DNA of 64,000 nt from Hanstruepera flava (GTDB lineage Bacteria > Bacteroidota > Bacteroidia > Flavobacteriales > Flavobacteriaceae): contig NZ_JALJCW010000001.1 of the NCBI RefSeq assembly GCF_023634025.1, forward strand, positions 541,501 through 605,500, read 5' to 3'. A program made the position numbers and the translations under genes. The stretch's first letter is position 1. Every line of letters starts with the position of its first letter. The notes below the pieces were generated by a model. It saw only the letters and a program-made list of their open reading frames with translations, was not told where the DNA came from and did not search any database. Positions 18,649 to 26,765 of this stretch are shown here, piece by piece.

Positions 18649-18722
18649 GGCCACGTGGCGCAACTGAATAGCGCACTTGATTACGGCTCAAGAGGTTGCA
18701 GGTTTGAATCCTGCCGTGGTCA
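18649..18722 (+). tRNA. tRNA-Arg (anticodon ACG)
   Basis: A 74-nt cloverleaf has a 7-bp acceptor stem GGCCACG/CGTGGTC, a D arm, anticodon stem CTTGA/TCAAG with loop TTACGGC (anticodon ACG) and a T arm GCAGG-TTTGAAT-CCTGC. The discriminator base is A and CCA is not encoded. A34 is expected to be edited to inosine by TadA so that CGU, CGC and CGA are read. It has its own promoter and terminator. Confidence 0.95.
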
Positions 18723-18730
18723 CTAACAAA

Positions 18731-18762
18731 AAAAAGCTTTCAACAACTTGAAAGCTTTTTTT
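18731..18762 (+). terminator. intrinsic terminator of tRNA-Arg
   Basis: AAAGCTTTCAA and TTGAAAGCTTT form an 11-bp stem followed by seven Ts, 9 bp after the tRNA. Confidence 0.85.
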
Positions 18763-18917
18763 ATTTCTCAAATCTGGTAAAAATCCATTCAAATGGATAA
18801 ATACTTCTCTATCAAATGCTTGAATTTTAAAAAAAATATCTAGAACTATTCTAATTAATAATTGCAGCTTTTGGAACAGAAATTGATAACAAAAAAACCT
18901 AACTTTAAAAATTTATT

Positions 18918-19577
18918 ATGAAAAAATTAATTATTGTCACATTTTTATTTGCAACTGGAATTACCTTTAGCCAAGAAAAAGAAAAAGAAAAAAAAGTAAG
19001 TATTCAACAAGGCACATGGAATATTGATGGGTTTGTTTCTGTGTACAACAAAAATTCTGATATAAATGATGATATGCGTGAAACTATTTTTTCGTTCTCC
19101 TCAAATGTTGGATACACAATTAAAAACAATCTCATTCTTGGAATAGGTCTTGGATATAGCTTTAGTGATTATGATTTTCGAAATACTGAACCTGTCTTTA
19201 ATTATGAGCTATCTAAAAATAAAAATTTATATGGAGCCCATGCATTCGTAAAAAAGTTCATTCCAATAAAAGGAAAATTCGCTTTAGTATTTCTAGGAGA
19301 ACTTGGATATTCTAAATTATATGAGAAAAATGAACGTCTGGACCAAGGTAGCAGAACAACAACTAAAATTGAAACAAATACTATTTTTTCAGGTATTCGA
19401 CCTGGCATAACTTATTTTATCACTGAACATTTTGCCATAGAAGGTAAATTCGGAACATTACGATATGAATATTCTGAATCTCAAGTTAATAATGATCCGC
19501 ATAAATCGAATTCAAATTCATTCTATTTTGCTTTTAATCCATCAACGATATATTTAGGAGTATCTTTTTATCTTTAG
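18918..19577 (+). CDS. porin-like outer-membrane beta-barrel protein
   Basis: The 219-residue protein has a signal peptide (MKKLIIVTFLFATGITFSQ), a short charged linker EKEKEKK, then strands alternating with glycine-rich turns (FSSNVGYTIKNNLILGIGLGYSFSDYDF, FFAIEGKFGTLRYEY-like repeats) and the terminal strand TIYLGVSFYL ending in Leu. This is the eight-strand OmpW/OmpA-like barrel pattern common in Bacteroidota. Function unknown. Monocistronic, with a hairpin 30 bp after the stop. Confidence 0.75.
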   Translation: MKKLIIVTFLFATGITFSQEKEKEKKVSIQQGTWNIDGFVSVYNKNSDINDDMRETIFSFSSNVGYTIKNNLILGIGLGYSFSDYDFRNTEPVFNYELSKNKNLYGAHAFVKKFIPIKGKFALVFLGELGYSKLYEKNERLDQGSRTTTKIETNTIFSGIRPGITYFITEHFAIEGKFGTLRYEYSESQVNNDPHKSNSNSFYFAFNPSTIYLGVSFYL

Positions 19578-19606
19578 TTAGTAAAAGCCTGTTAATTAAA
19601 ATTGTT

Positions 19607-19631
19607 AAAGTCTTTTATCTAGACTTTTTCC
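19607..19631 (+). terminator. probable terminator after the OM barrel gene
   Basis: AAAGTCT and AGACTTT form a 7-bp stem with a 7-nt loop, followed by TTC. Short, but correctly placed 30 bp after the stop. Confidence 0.5.
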
Positions 19632-19724
19632 CAAACCTGATAAAAGTCATAGGTTATTTCAATAGTAATACAGACCTTTAATAAGCTATTAATCGAGAAA
19701 CTTATTTACCAGATTGGTTTCTTA

Positions 19725-19758
19725 AAACAAGGCATCTATTTAGTCTGTAGATGCCTTT
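19725..19758 (-). terminator. terminator at the end of the tpiA-prmA-clpS run
   Basis: AGGCATCT and AGATGCCT pair across an 11-nt loop, with T-rich tails on both sides. It abuts the clpS stop and could also stop rightward transcripts. Confidence 0.6.
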
Positions 19759-19759
19759 T

Positions 19760-20035
19760 TTATACAATTTCTGCGCTCAAACCCGCTTCTTGAAGCATGG
19801 AACAACGTGGCTCCAACTCTTTATAAGGACCGGTTTTTACAGCACACTTACCTTTATAATGCACAATAATGGAGCATTGTTCGGCTTGTTCTGGTGTATG
19901 GTCGCAGGCATAGATTAAAGTCTCTATAACATGGTCAAAAGTATTGACATCATCATTATAGAGTATAATTTCGTTTTGTTTTAAGGTTTTTTCATCGAGA
20001 AGCGTAGCTTCTGAAGTTTTTTCTTTAAGGCTCAT
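19760..20035 (-). CDS. clpS: ATP-dependent Clp protease adaptor ClpS
   Basis: ClpS delivers N-degron substrates to ClpAP/ClpCP. The core matches the family: LYNDDVNTFDHVIETLIYACDHTPEQAEQCSIIVHYKGKCAVKTG, quoted here in parts: YNDDVNTFDHVIETL, HTPEQAEQC, and VHYKGKCAVKTG. The start MSLKEKTSEATLL at 20035 is chosen over the in-frame 20077 because it matches the usual length (about 91 residues) and lies 14 bp after the prmA stop. It is the last gene of a long leftward run. Confidence 0.93.
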   Translation of the reverse strand: MSLKEKTSEATLLDEKTLKQNEIILYNDDVNTFDHVIETLIYACDHTPEQAEQCSIIVHYKGKCAVKTGPYKELEPRCSMLQEAGLSAEIV

Positions 20036-20049
20036 GGCAATTTTTACTA

Positions 20050-20886
20050 CTAATTTATAAATTTTAGGGCAACCCAATGATTTTGCTCTATAGTATCAAC
20101 GTGTTGCAATCCTAATATATTACACTTTTCTTTTATAATTTGAATGTCATCTTTATAAAATCCACTTAAAAATACTAAACCGTTAGCATTTAAACAAGCC
20201 ACATAACTATCTAAATCTTCAAGCAAAATATTACGGTTTATATTGGCAATAACAATATCGTACCGTTTGTCTTTCAATAAGCTAGCATCGCCTTCAAGAA
20301 CAGCAATGTTTTTACATTTATTACGGGCAACATTTTCTAAACTATTTAAGTAGCACCAATTATCAATATCTATAGCATCAATCATGCTTGCTCCTTTCAT
20401 TTCAGCTAGTATGGCCAAAACTCCTGTACCGCAACCCATATCTAAAACCGATTTCCCGTGAAAATCATTTTTTAAAATATGCTGAATCATCATGTGTGTG
20501 GTTTCATGATGCCCAGTACCAAAACTCATTTTGGGTTCAATAACAATATCATATTGCGTATTAAACGATTCGTGAAAAGGCGCACGTACTGTACATAAAT
20601 CACTAACAACAATAGGATGGAAATTGCGTTCCCATTCGGCATTCCAATTGGTTTGTTCAATTTCGTTAAATGTATATGAAATTGAAAATTCATCGGTATG
20701 AAGTACTTGAATATCGCTTAAAATATCGGCATTCCAATCTTCTTTTTGAATATATGCCGTTACACCTTCATCGGTTTCCACAAAGCTTTCAAAACCTGCG
20801 TAGCCCAATTCTGCAATTAGTATTTCTACACCTGGCTGTAATGGTGAAACTTTAAAATCGTAACCAATGTAAATAGTGTTGCTCAT
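20050..20886 (-). CDS. prmA: ribosomal protein L11 methyltransferase
   Basis: PrmA trimethylates ribosomal protein L11 using S-adenosylmethionine. The 278-residue protein has the family's N-terminal substrate domain, the MSFGTGHHETTHMM loop, motif I VLDMGCGTGVLAILAEMKGA and the ANINRNILLEDL motif (NIxxN type active-site region). The start at 20886 gives MSNTIYIGYDFKV and lies 9 bp after the stop of the upstream membrane-protein gene. The neighbouring clpS downstream is a conserved arrangement in flavobacteria. Confidence 0.92.
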   Translation of the reverse strand: MSNTIYIGYDFKVSPLQPGVEILIAELGYAGFESFVETDEGVTAYIQKEDWNADILSDIQVLHTDEFSISYTFNEIEQTNWNAEWERNFHPIVVSDLCTVRAPFHESFNTQYDIVIEPKMSFGTGHHETTHMMIQHILKNDFHGKSVLDMGCGTGVLAILAEMKGASMIDAIDIDNWCYLNSLENVARNKCKNIAVLEGDASLLKDKRYDIVIANINRNILLEDLDSYVACLNANGLVFLSGFYKDDIQIIKEKCNILGLQHVDTIEQNHWVALKFIN

Positions 20887-20895
20887 GAATTAATT

Positions 20896-21303
20896 TTATT
20901 TAGATTTCTTTAAAAAGTTAAGCATTAAATTTAATGGAAAAACGACTTGAACGGCAAAAATTAGCATTACAATAATAGCCATTATGGAATTTATATCAGA
21001 ATCTTTAAAAAAATGCTCAAGCAAGAATGCGACAATGATACCATCGATTGTGATAATCACATGGATTATTGTCATCCACATAACTAGTTTCCGGTTAAGT
21101 TTTCGCATTAACCAATACCAAAAACCAATTATGCTGAAAGCTATAGCAAGTATTACAACTAAATAAGCGTTTTTAATTATGAAATACGTATCATAATAAT
21201 AAACCGAGAGTGTACCGTCACCATTCAAAAACCCATAAAGGAGCAGTATTGGAATAGAAATCCAGAAGTACAAATGAGGTTTAGTAAATAATCTCGCTCC
21301 CAA
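20896..21303 (-). CDS. four-helix membrane protein with COX1-like segment
   Basis: The 135-residue hydrophobic protein has four predicted helices (about residues 10-25, 43-65, 74-95, 106-130). The segment DTYFIIKNAYLVVILAIAFS resembles helix X of heme-copper oxidase subunit I ([20 protein letters not shown]), but the two heme-ligand histidines are replaced (KNAY for HFHY). It therefore cannot bind heme in the same way. The resemblance may be structural or fortuitous. It sits between tpiA and prmA in the leftward run. Function unknown. Confidence 0.65.
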   Translation of the reverse strand: MGARLFTKPHLYFWISIPILLLYGFLNGDGTLSVYYYDTYFIIKNAYLVVILAIAFSIIGFWYWLMRKLNRKLVMWMTIIHVIITIDGIIVAFLLEHFFKDSDINSIMAIIVMLIFAVQVVFPLNLMLNFLKKSK

Positions 21304-21318
21304 AATATGTTTTTTGCA

Positions 21319-22068
21319 CTAAAAAGCATTAACAATAGCAAAGAAGTCTGAGGCTTTTAAAGATGCACCGCCTATAAGCCCACCATCAACATCTGGCTTC
21401 GAAAAAATTTCCTTGGCATTATTAGGCTTCACACTACCACCATACAAGATTGAAACTGAATTTGATGTATCACTTCCATACTTGTCAGACAAGGTTTTTC
21501 TTATAAAAGCATGCATATCCTGCGCTTGTTCTGGGGTCGCTGTTTCTCCTGTACCAATAGCCCAAACAGGTTCGTAAGCCAAAACAATATTTTTAAAGGC
21601 TGATGCTTCTAAATGAAATAAAGCATTTTTTATCTGACGCTCCACTACTGATTCGTGATGACCAGATTTTCTATCACTTAACTCCTCACCAAAACAAAAT
21701 ATCACACGCATATCATGCTCTAAAGCTGTATTAATTTTTTTTGCTAAAGCCTCATCTGTTTCATTAAAATATGCACGACGCTCACTATGCCCCAGAATCA
21801 CAGACTGGATACCAATGCTTTTCAACATACCAGCACTAATTTCACCCGTATATGCACCATCTTCAGCAAAATGCATATTTTGTGCAACCACTTCTATAGG
21901 AAATTGTCTTGTTTCCTCAAATGCTGGCCAAAGATTAGTAAACGCTGGTGCTATCATAACTTCGGCATCTGAAGTTTTTTTCTGTTGCTTTAATTCAGTA
22001 ATTAATGTCTTTGTTTGAATTAAACCGTTATTCATTTTCCAGTTTCCAGCAACTATATGTTTTCTCAT
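21319..22068 (-). CDS. tpiA: triosephosphate isomerase
   Basis: The enzyme interconverts dihydroxyacetone phosphate and glyceraldehyde 3-phosphate. The product MRKHIVAGNWKMN... (about 249 residues from ATG 22068) has the catalytic Lys in AGNWKMN, His in ILGHSERR, Glu in AYEPVWAIGTG and the phosphate loop ILYGGSVKPNNA with GLIGGASL. The in-frame start at 22092 would add eight unconserved residues and is not preferred. Part of the DUF1599-to-clpS run. Confidence 0.95.
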   Translation of the reverse strand: MRKHIVAGNWKMNNGLIQTKTLITELKQQKKTSDAEVMIAPAFTNLWPAFEETRQFPIEVVAQNMHFAEDGAYTGEISAGMLKSIGIQSVILGHSERRAYFNETDEALAKKINTALEHDMRVIFCFGEELSDRKSGHHESVVERQIKNALFHLEASAFKNIVLAYEPVWAIGTGETATPEQAQDMHAFIRKTLSDKYGSDTSNSVSILYGGSVKPNNAKEIFSKPDVDGGLIGGASLKASDFFAIVNAF

Positions 22069-22108
22069 GATACTCGTTTTGTTTTGGTTCAACTATCTAT
22101 TGATTATC

Positions 22109-22423
22109 TTAAAAAATTTTATACATCTTGTAAATTAAATAAACAGCTATTAAAAGTAAAGCTACATATGCAAATACTTTCTTTATGGGCTGTATATGCT
22201 GTAATTCTGATTCAGCATTTTCTTTTACAATTACATCCTTAATCTGCTTTGCTTTATCTATATCTTTTTCATGAATATAAAATAGTGTTGAACCTATATC
22301 ACCCTCATAAGAATCTCGTTCAATTTGTTTAAATTCTATATTATTATTTAGTAATTCTCTTTCTAAGAATTTAGCAGGAAACGGATATGACATTTCAGCA
22401 ACTAAATAAGTTAATTCATTCAT
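22109..22423 (-). CDS. small protein with C-terminal membrane anchor, DUF2007-like
   Basis: The 104-residue product has a soluble N-terminal part (LVAEMSYPFPAKFLERELLNNNIEF, then GSTLFYIHEKDIDKAKQI) and a single C-terminal membrane helix (VFAYVALLLIAVYLIYKMY). The soluble pattern of a protein that picks a subunit by position, then residues D-x-x-x-A-x-x-I, is like DUF2007 (putative signal transducing) domains, but the match is weak. Its start overlaps the stop of the upstream permease by 4 bases, indicating coupling. Confidence 0.6.
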   Translation of the reverse strand: MNELTYLVAEMSYPFPAKFLERELLNNNIEFKQIERDSYEGDIGSTLFYIHEKDIDKAKQIKDVIVKENAESELQHIQPIKKVFAYVALLLIAVYLIYKMYKIF

Positions 22424-23496
22424 GTTAAATTCACTTTAGGATCCAACCAAGCATAAATAATATCTACAAAAATATTGATTATAATAAATATAATAGCAAT
22501 AATTAATACAGCTCCCATAATAACTGGTAAGTCCAATGTGTTTAAGGCATTAACTATTTCCTTCCCCAAACCATTCCAGCCAAAAATATACTCTACAAAA
22601 ACAGCTCCAGCAAGCATAGATGCAAACCATCCTGAAATTGCAGTTACCACGGGATTCATGGCATTTTTTATGGCGTGTTTTTTAATTATTTGATATTCGC
22701 TTAAACCTTTTGCCCTAGCGGTACGAATGTAATCTTGATTATAAACTTCCAACAACGAGTTACGCATTAACTGAATGACTACCGCCAAAGGCCTTATTCC
22801 CAACACTACAGCAGGAAGTATTAAATTCTTCCATTGAATATGTAACGATTCGCCATAATCATCTAACTCATAAAGGCTTCCTGTCATTTCTAAATTGGTA
22901 TATTCATGCAATACAAAACCAAAGAACCAAGCAAATAATATGGCACTAAAAAACGAAGGCACGCTCATGCCAACTGTACTCAAAATTTGAATGAGTTTAT
23001 CAAGCCATGTGTCTTTATAAATAGCCGAAATAACACCAAGAATCAACCCTAACAACATAGCTATAATGATAGCCGAAACCGCCAGCACAAACGTATTGGG
23101 TAAAGTTTCACCTATAACTTGGGAAACAGGCTTGCCTTGTTTGGTGAATGATTCGCGCAAGTAAGGCCATTTTAAAACTACTGTTGTATTTGCAACCGTA
23201 AACAGTTTTGCTGCCGAATACTTGTTTTTTCTTAAAAATGTATAATCTTCAGATTGATTGGAATGAAAAGATACAGGTGATAAATCATTCAAATAATAAA
23301 AATACTGTGTTAGTTTAGGTTTATCAAAACCATACTTTTTTCTGACGGCTTCAACTTGTTCTGCTGACTGATTTTGACCCAACATCATTTTAGCAGGGTC
23401 ACCAGGAAGCACATTAAACAATAAGAAAATTACCGTAACAACACCAAATAAGGTGAGAAAAGCGTAAAACAGTTTATTTAAAAAATAGCTTATCAA
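22420..23496 (-). CDS. ABC transporter permease, DppB/OppB type
   Basis: The 358-residue inner-membrane protein starts with the family's first helix (FLTLFGVVTVIFLLFNVLPGDPA) and contains the cytoplasmic coupling motif (RTARAKGLSEYQIIKKHAIKNA), which is the EAA loop contacting the ATPase. About six helices with a large periplasmic insert (residues 70-140) are visible. Peptide/nickel transporters normally pair this subunit with DppC, DppDF ATPases and a binding protein; none is adjacent here. Located between the BT_3928 gene (4 bp away) and a small membrane protein. Confidence 0.88.
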   Translation of the reverse strand: MISYFLNKLFYAFLTLFGVVTVIFLLFNVLPGDPAKMMLGQNQSAEQVEAVRKKYGFDKPKLTQYFYYLNDLSPVSFHSNQSEDYTFLRKNKYSAAKLFTVANTTVVLKWPYLRESFTKQGKPVSQVIGETLPNTFVLAVSAIIIAMLLGLILGVISAIYKDTWLDKLIQILSTVGMSVPSFFSAILFAWFFGFVLHEYTNLEMTGSLYELDDYGESLHIQWKNLILPAVVLGIRPLAVVIQLMRNSLLEVYNQDYIRTARAKGLSEYQIIKKHAIKNAMNPVVTAISGWFASMLAGAVFVEYIFGWNGLGKEIVNALNTLDLPVIMGAVLIIAIIFIIINIFVDIIYAWLDPKVNLT

Positions 23497-23500
23497 ATAT

Positions 23501-24595
23501 TTACAAATCTATATCGTCTATATCATTCCAATGTGCTTTTTGCACCACCGTACCTTTATTGAGTTTTACAATTCCAGGACTTGCACGCACAACTGTTTTT
23601 AATGCTTTTTCATCGCATAAATAGAAATCAAAACTTAAGTTATGTTCAGCTTTAAAAGCTTGCTTTTCTTCAGTACCAGAAGCCGACAGGCCTATTACAA
23701 CATATCCTGCATCTATGGCTTTATCAGAAAATGCTTTGAGTTTAGCAACACCTTCAGGTTCTGCTGTTGCCAAATTGTACATGATTATCATGATAAGGTT
23801 TTCTTCATTTAAAAAAGCTTCAGTATAATCGGCATCATCGGTTTCAATTGAAAAATCTTTTACAGGTGGATCATAACCTTCTTCAATTACTTTGGTTTCT
23901 ACGCCAACATATTCACCGTCTACCGTTGGATAACTACCATTTGTAACATATTCTTTTTCTTCACCATTAACATTAAATGTCCAAGTGAATTCTTGAACTG
24001 GTTTAGGCGCATCGTCTGGAATAATCATACCTTCCTGAATATTAGCTCCTACTTTATAAGCCCTAAAATCTATTGCTGGCAAATGCATTAACACATAATA
24101 GGCAAAGCCCAAACTCGCTATAAAACTCCCAAGAGCAACAACGGTTAAACCTAATTTATTCATTATAGGGTTAATGTGTTTTACACCCTTGAATAAAATC
24201 AAGATAAATACCAATAGTATAACATCTTTGGTAAAACTCTCCCATGGTGTCAATTTAAGTGCATCGCCAAAGCAACCGCAATCTTTTACTTTATCAAAAT
24301 AAGCCGAATAAAAGGTTAAAAATGTAAAAAACACAATCATTCCCAACAAGCTCCACACTGTAAACTTGGGTTTATATCCTATGAGTAGAAAAATACCAAG
24401 AACAACTTCAAAAACAACAACCAATATTGAAATTATAAGCGCATAAGGCTCCAAAAATGGAATATTTAAAACATCGACACTAAAATACTCTTGCAACTTA
24501 TAGGAAAAACCCAATGGGTCGTTCAACTTTATAAACCCTGAAATTATAAATAAAACGCCTACTAATATTCTACTAATGCTTACTAAATATTTCAT
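23501..24595 (-). CDS. BT_3928-type DoxX/MauE membrane protein with thioredoxin-like C-terminus
   Basis: The 364-residue protein has four N-terminal helices of the DoxX/MauE fold with the marker KDCGCFGDALKLTPWESF (about residues 107-124), a fifth helix near 150-170, then a periplasmic region ending in a thioredoxin-like domain (LIMIIMYNLATAEPEGVAKL ... AGYVVIGLSASG). The C-terminal domain lacks an obvious CxxC pair. Family members in Bacteroidota are named BT_3928. An envelope redox or quinone-linked role is plausible but unproven. It is 3 bp from the DUF1599 gene and 4 bp from the permease. Confidence 0.85.
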   Translation of the reverse strand: MKYLVSISRILVGVLFIISGFIKLNDPLGFSYKLQEYFSVDVLNIPFLEPYALIISILVVVFEVVLGIFLLIGYKPKFTVWSLLGMIVFFTFLTFYSAYFDKVKDCGCFGDALKLTPWESFTKDVILLVFILILFKGVKHINPIMNKLGLTVVALGSFIASLGFAYYVLMHLPAIDFRAYKVGANIQEGMIIPDDAPKPVQEFTWTFNVNGEEKEYVTNGSYPTVDGEYVGVETKVIEEGYDPPVKDFSIETDDADYTEAFLNEENLIMIIMYNLATAEPEGVAKLKAFSDKAIDAGYVVIGLSASGTEEKQAFKAEHNLSFDFYLCDEKALKTVVRASPGIVKLNKGTVVQKAHWNDIDDIDL

Positions 24596-24598
24596 ATG

Positions 24599-25138
24599 CT
24601 AATTTTCGTTTAAATGAATCATGGCAAATACAGCATAATTAATCATGTCTTGATAATTAGCATCGATACCTTCACTAACTAAAGTTTTGCCTTTGTTGTT
24701 TTCAATTGACTTTACACGTAATAATTTCTGCAAAATTAAATCGGTTAATGAGCTAACACGCATATCACGCCAAGCTTCGCCATAGTCATGGTTTTTATCT
24801 AGCATTAACTGTTTTGTAGTGGTTATTTGTTGGTCGTAAAGTTCCGTTGCCTGTTCAGTTGACAAATCTGGTTGATCTACAACACCTTTATCTAACTGGA
24901 TTAACGCCATAATACAATAGTTGACAATACCAATAAACTCACTCACTTCACCTTCATCTACTTTGCGTTCGTCATTTTCTTGCAAGCTACGTATGCGCTG
25001 TGCCTTAATAAAAATTTGATCGGTTAAAGATGGTAGCCTTAAAATACGCCAAGCGCTACCATAATCAGACATTTTTTTTATAAATAAACTTCTACAGGTT
25101 TCAATTACGAGATCGTATTGTTTTGAAGTATCTTGCAT
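24599..25138 (-). CDS. DUF1599 protein with two internal repeats
   Basis: The 179-residue soluble protein consists of two related halves. YGSAWRILRLPSLTDQIFIK followed by AQRIRSL (about residues 26-52) and YGEAWRDMRVSSLTDLILQK followed by LLRVKSI (about 118-144), each then running into a NYC/NYAVFAMI helix. DUF1599 (Pfam also calls it nucleotide modification associated domain 1) is the family. Function is unknown; the domain name rests on genomic association in phages. It is first in the leftward run ending at clpS. Confidence 0.85.
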   Translation of the reverse strand: MQDTSKQYDLVIETCRSLFIKKMSDYGSAWRILRLPSLTDQIFIKAQRIRSLQENDERKVDEGEVSEFIGIVNYCIMALIQLDKGVVDQPDLSTEQATELYDQQITTTKQLMLDKNHDYGEAWRDMRVSSLTDLILQKLLRVKSIENNKGKTLVSEGIDANYQDMINYAVFAMIHLNEN

Positions 25139-25244
25139 GAATTAAATTGAATTTTCCGTAAATTTCGCATAAATAATTTTAATGTTCAAAGTTTCCGGTT
25201 TAAAGTTTCAAAACCCTTTACCAACAACCTCAAACTAGGTATAA

Positions 25245-26069
25245 ATGACAATTAATTGCAAAGGCAGCCTCATAGATTTAAGCACCCCAAAAGTAATGGG
25301 CATTCTTAATCTTACTCCAGATTCCTTTTATGATGGTGGGAAATATAAAAATGAAAGTGAAATACTATCACAAGTTTACATGATGCTAAAAAATGGCGCT
25401 ACTTTTATAGACCTTGGTTCTTATAGTTCCAGGCCAGGAGCTATTGATATTAGTGAAGATGAAGAAAAAAAGCGCCTCTCTCCTATTATAACATTAATTC
25501 TTAAGGAGTTTCCAAATGCATTGTTATCAATTGACACATTTAGAAGTCAAGTTGCCAAATTGGGTATTGAAGCTGGTGCCTCAATAATCAATGATATAAG
25601 CGCTGGGCAATTAGATGATAATATGATGCCGACAGTTGCAAAACTACGTGTCCCGTATATTATGATGCACATGAAAGGCACACCACAAACCATGGCCAAA
25701 GAGACACAGTATGATAATCTTATTGAAGACCTTATGTATTACTTTTCAGAGCGTTTAGCTTTGGCTCGTAGTTATGGCATAATAGATACTATAATTGATC
25801 CTGGCTTTGGATTTGCAAAAACTCGGGAACAGAATTTTGCTTTATTAAATCATTTAGAATTATTTAAAACAATAGAAAGACCAATGCTTGTTGGTCTATC
25901 CAGAAAATCTATGATTTACAAAACCTTGAATAGTTCGCCTAACGAGGCCTTGAATGGCACAAGCGTACTTAACACTATAGCCCTACAAAAAAAAGCAAAT
26001 ATTTTACGTGTTCATGATGTTAAAGAAGCTGTGGAATGTGTTCAACTTATTAATCAATTACAAAACTAA
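25245..26069 (+). CDS. folP: dihydropteroate synthase
   Basis: The enzyme joins p-aminobenzoate to dihydropterin pyrophosphate in folate synthesis. The 274-residue TIM barrel has the pyrophosphate loop VMGILNLTPDSFYDGG, the pterin-site FIDLGSYSSRPGA, LSIDTFRSQVA, INDISAG, and DPGFGFAKT, plus C-terminal VGLSRKSM. It heads a rightward set folP - lipoprotein - cdaA - DUF3667. The folP-cdaA neighbourhood is common in Bacteroidota. The target of sulfonamides is in this family. Confidence 0.95.
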   Translation: MTINCKGSLIDLSTPKVMGILNLTPDSFYDGGKYKNESEILSQVYMMLKNGATFIDLGSYSSRPGAIDISEDEEKKRLSPIITLILKEFPNALLSIDTFRSQVAKLGIEAGASIINDISAGQLDDNMMPTVAKLRVPYIMMHMKGTPQTMAKETQYDNLIEDLMYYFSERLALARSYGIIDTIIDPGFGFAKTREQNFALLNHLELFKTIERPMLVGLSRKSMIYKTLNSSPNEALNGTSVLNTIALQKKANILRVHDVKEAVECVQLINQLQN

Positions 26070-26070
26070 T

Positions 26071-26730
26071 ATGCGAATTTCACTAGTATTAATCCTTATT
26101 GTTTTCATGTCCTGTAATTCAGAAAAAATAATTGAGCTACCTGAAATTAAGCAAGCAACAATCACTGAAATTAATGACGTTTCACCTGCATATTTGTTTT
26201 ACGATGAAACGCAGCCTGACAGGGTAGAGTTAAACCGTAAAAATTTAATTAGTACGACTAATTGGCTTGTAAATGTTGACAAACGTTTGACTCTAGGGCA
26301 AGCCATTCCTAAAATTCAATTTTTACAACAGAAAAAAAACAATTCCAGTCATAAGAATGAGGCTGCAAAGAATTACTACACCTGCCATGATTTAAGTGAG
26401 AATAACTTAGGGTTTATTGAATTTACCAATGTTGTATATCATTTAAAAATGATTAACTCAAATTCATTTGAATTAATCAATAAAAATCAAAGTGTTCTTT
26501 TAATTGATTACAATAAAGACAGGTCGCTAACAATGGTGGACATTTTAGATAACAAACTAATAAATCGTGGAGTATTTAAGCTTGATCATTTAGAGTATAA
26601 AAATTATGATACAATAATTTTGTCTTTTAGTAAGGATCTTTCTTTTCAGGATTATATTTCATTAAAAGATAAATTGACCTCAATTAATTTTGAAGACATT
26701 ACAATAGACAACAACGAATTTATTTATTAA
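26071..26730 (+). CDS. lipoprotein of unknown function between folP and cdaA
   Basis: From ATG 26071 the product is 219 residues with a lipoprotein signal (MRISLVLILIVFMSCNS, Cys about residue 15). The start at 26008 would overlap folP out of frame and destroy the signal, so 26071, 2 bp after the folP stop, is chosen. The mature part is mixed alpha/beta with Tyr/Asn-rich strands (IEFTNVVYHLKMI, VLLIDYNKDRSLTMVDIL) and no recognised domain. Location suggests cotranscription with folP and cdaA. Confidence 0.75.
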   Translation: MRISLVLILIVFMSCNSEKIIELPEIKQATITEINDVSPAYLFYDETQPDRVELNRKNLISTTNWLVNVDKRLTLGQAIPKIQFLQQKKNNSSHKNEAAKNYYTCHDLSENNLGFIEFTNVVYHLKMINSNSFELINKNQSVLLIDYNKDRSLTMVDILDNKLINRGVFKLDHLEYKNYDTIILSFSKDLSFQDYISLKDKLTSINFEDITIDNNEFIY

Positions 26731-26765
26731 GCTTATTTTGTTAAATTTACCAAAACCCACTGCCT

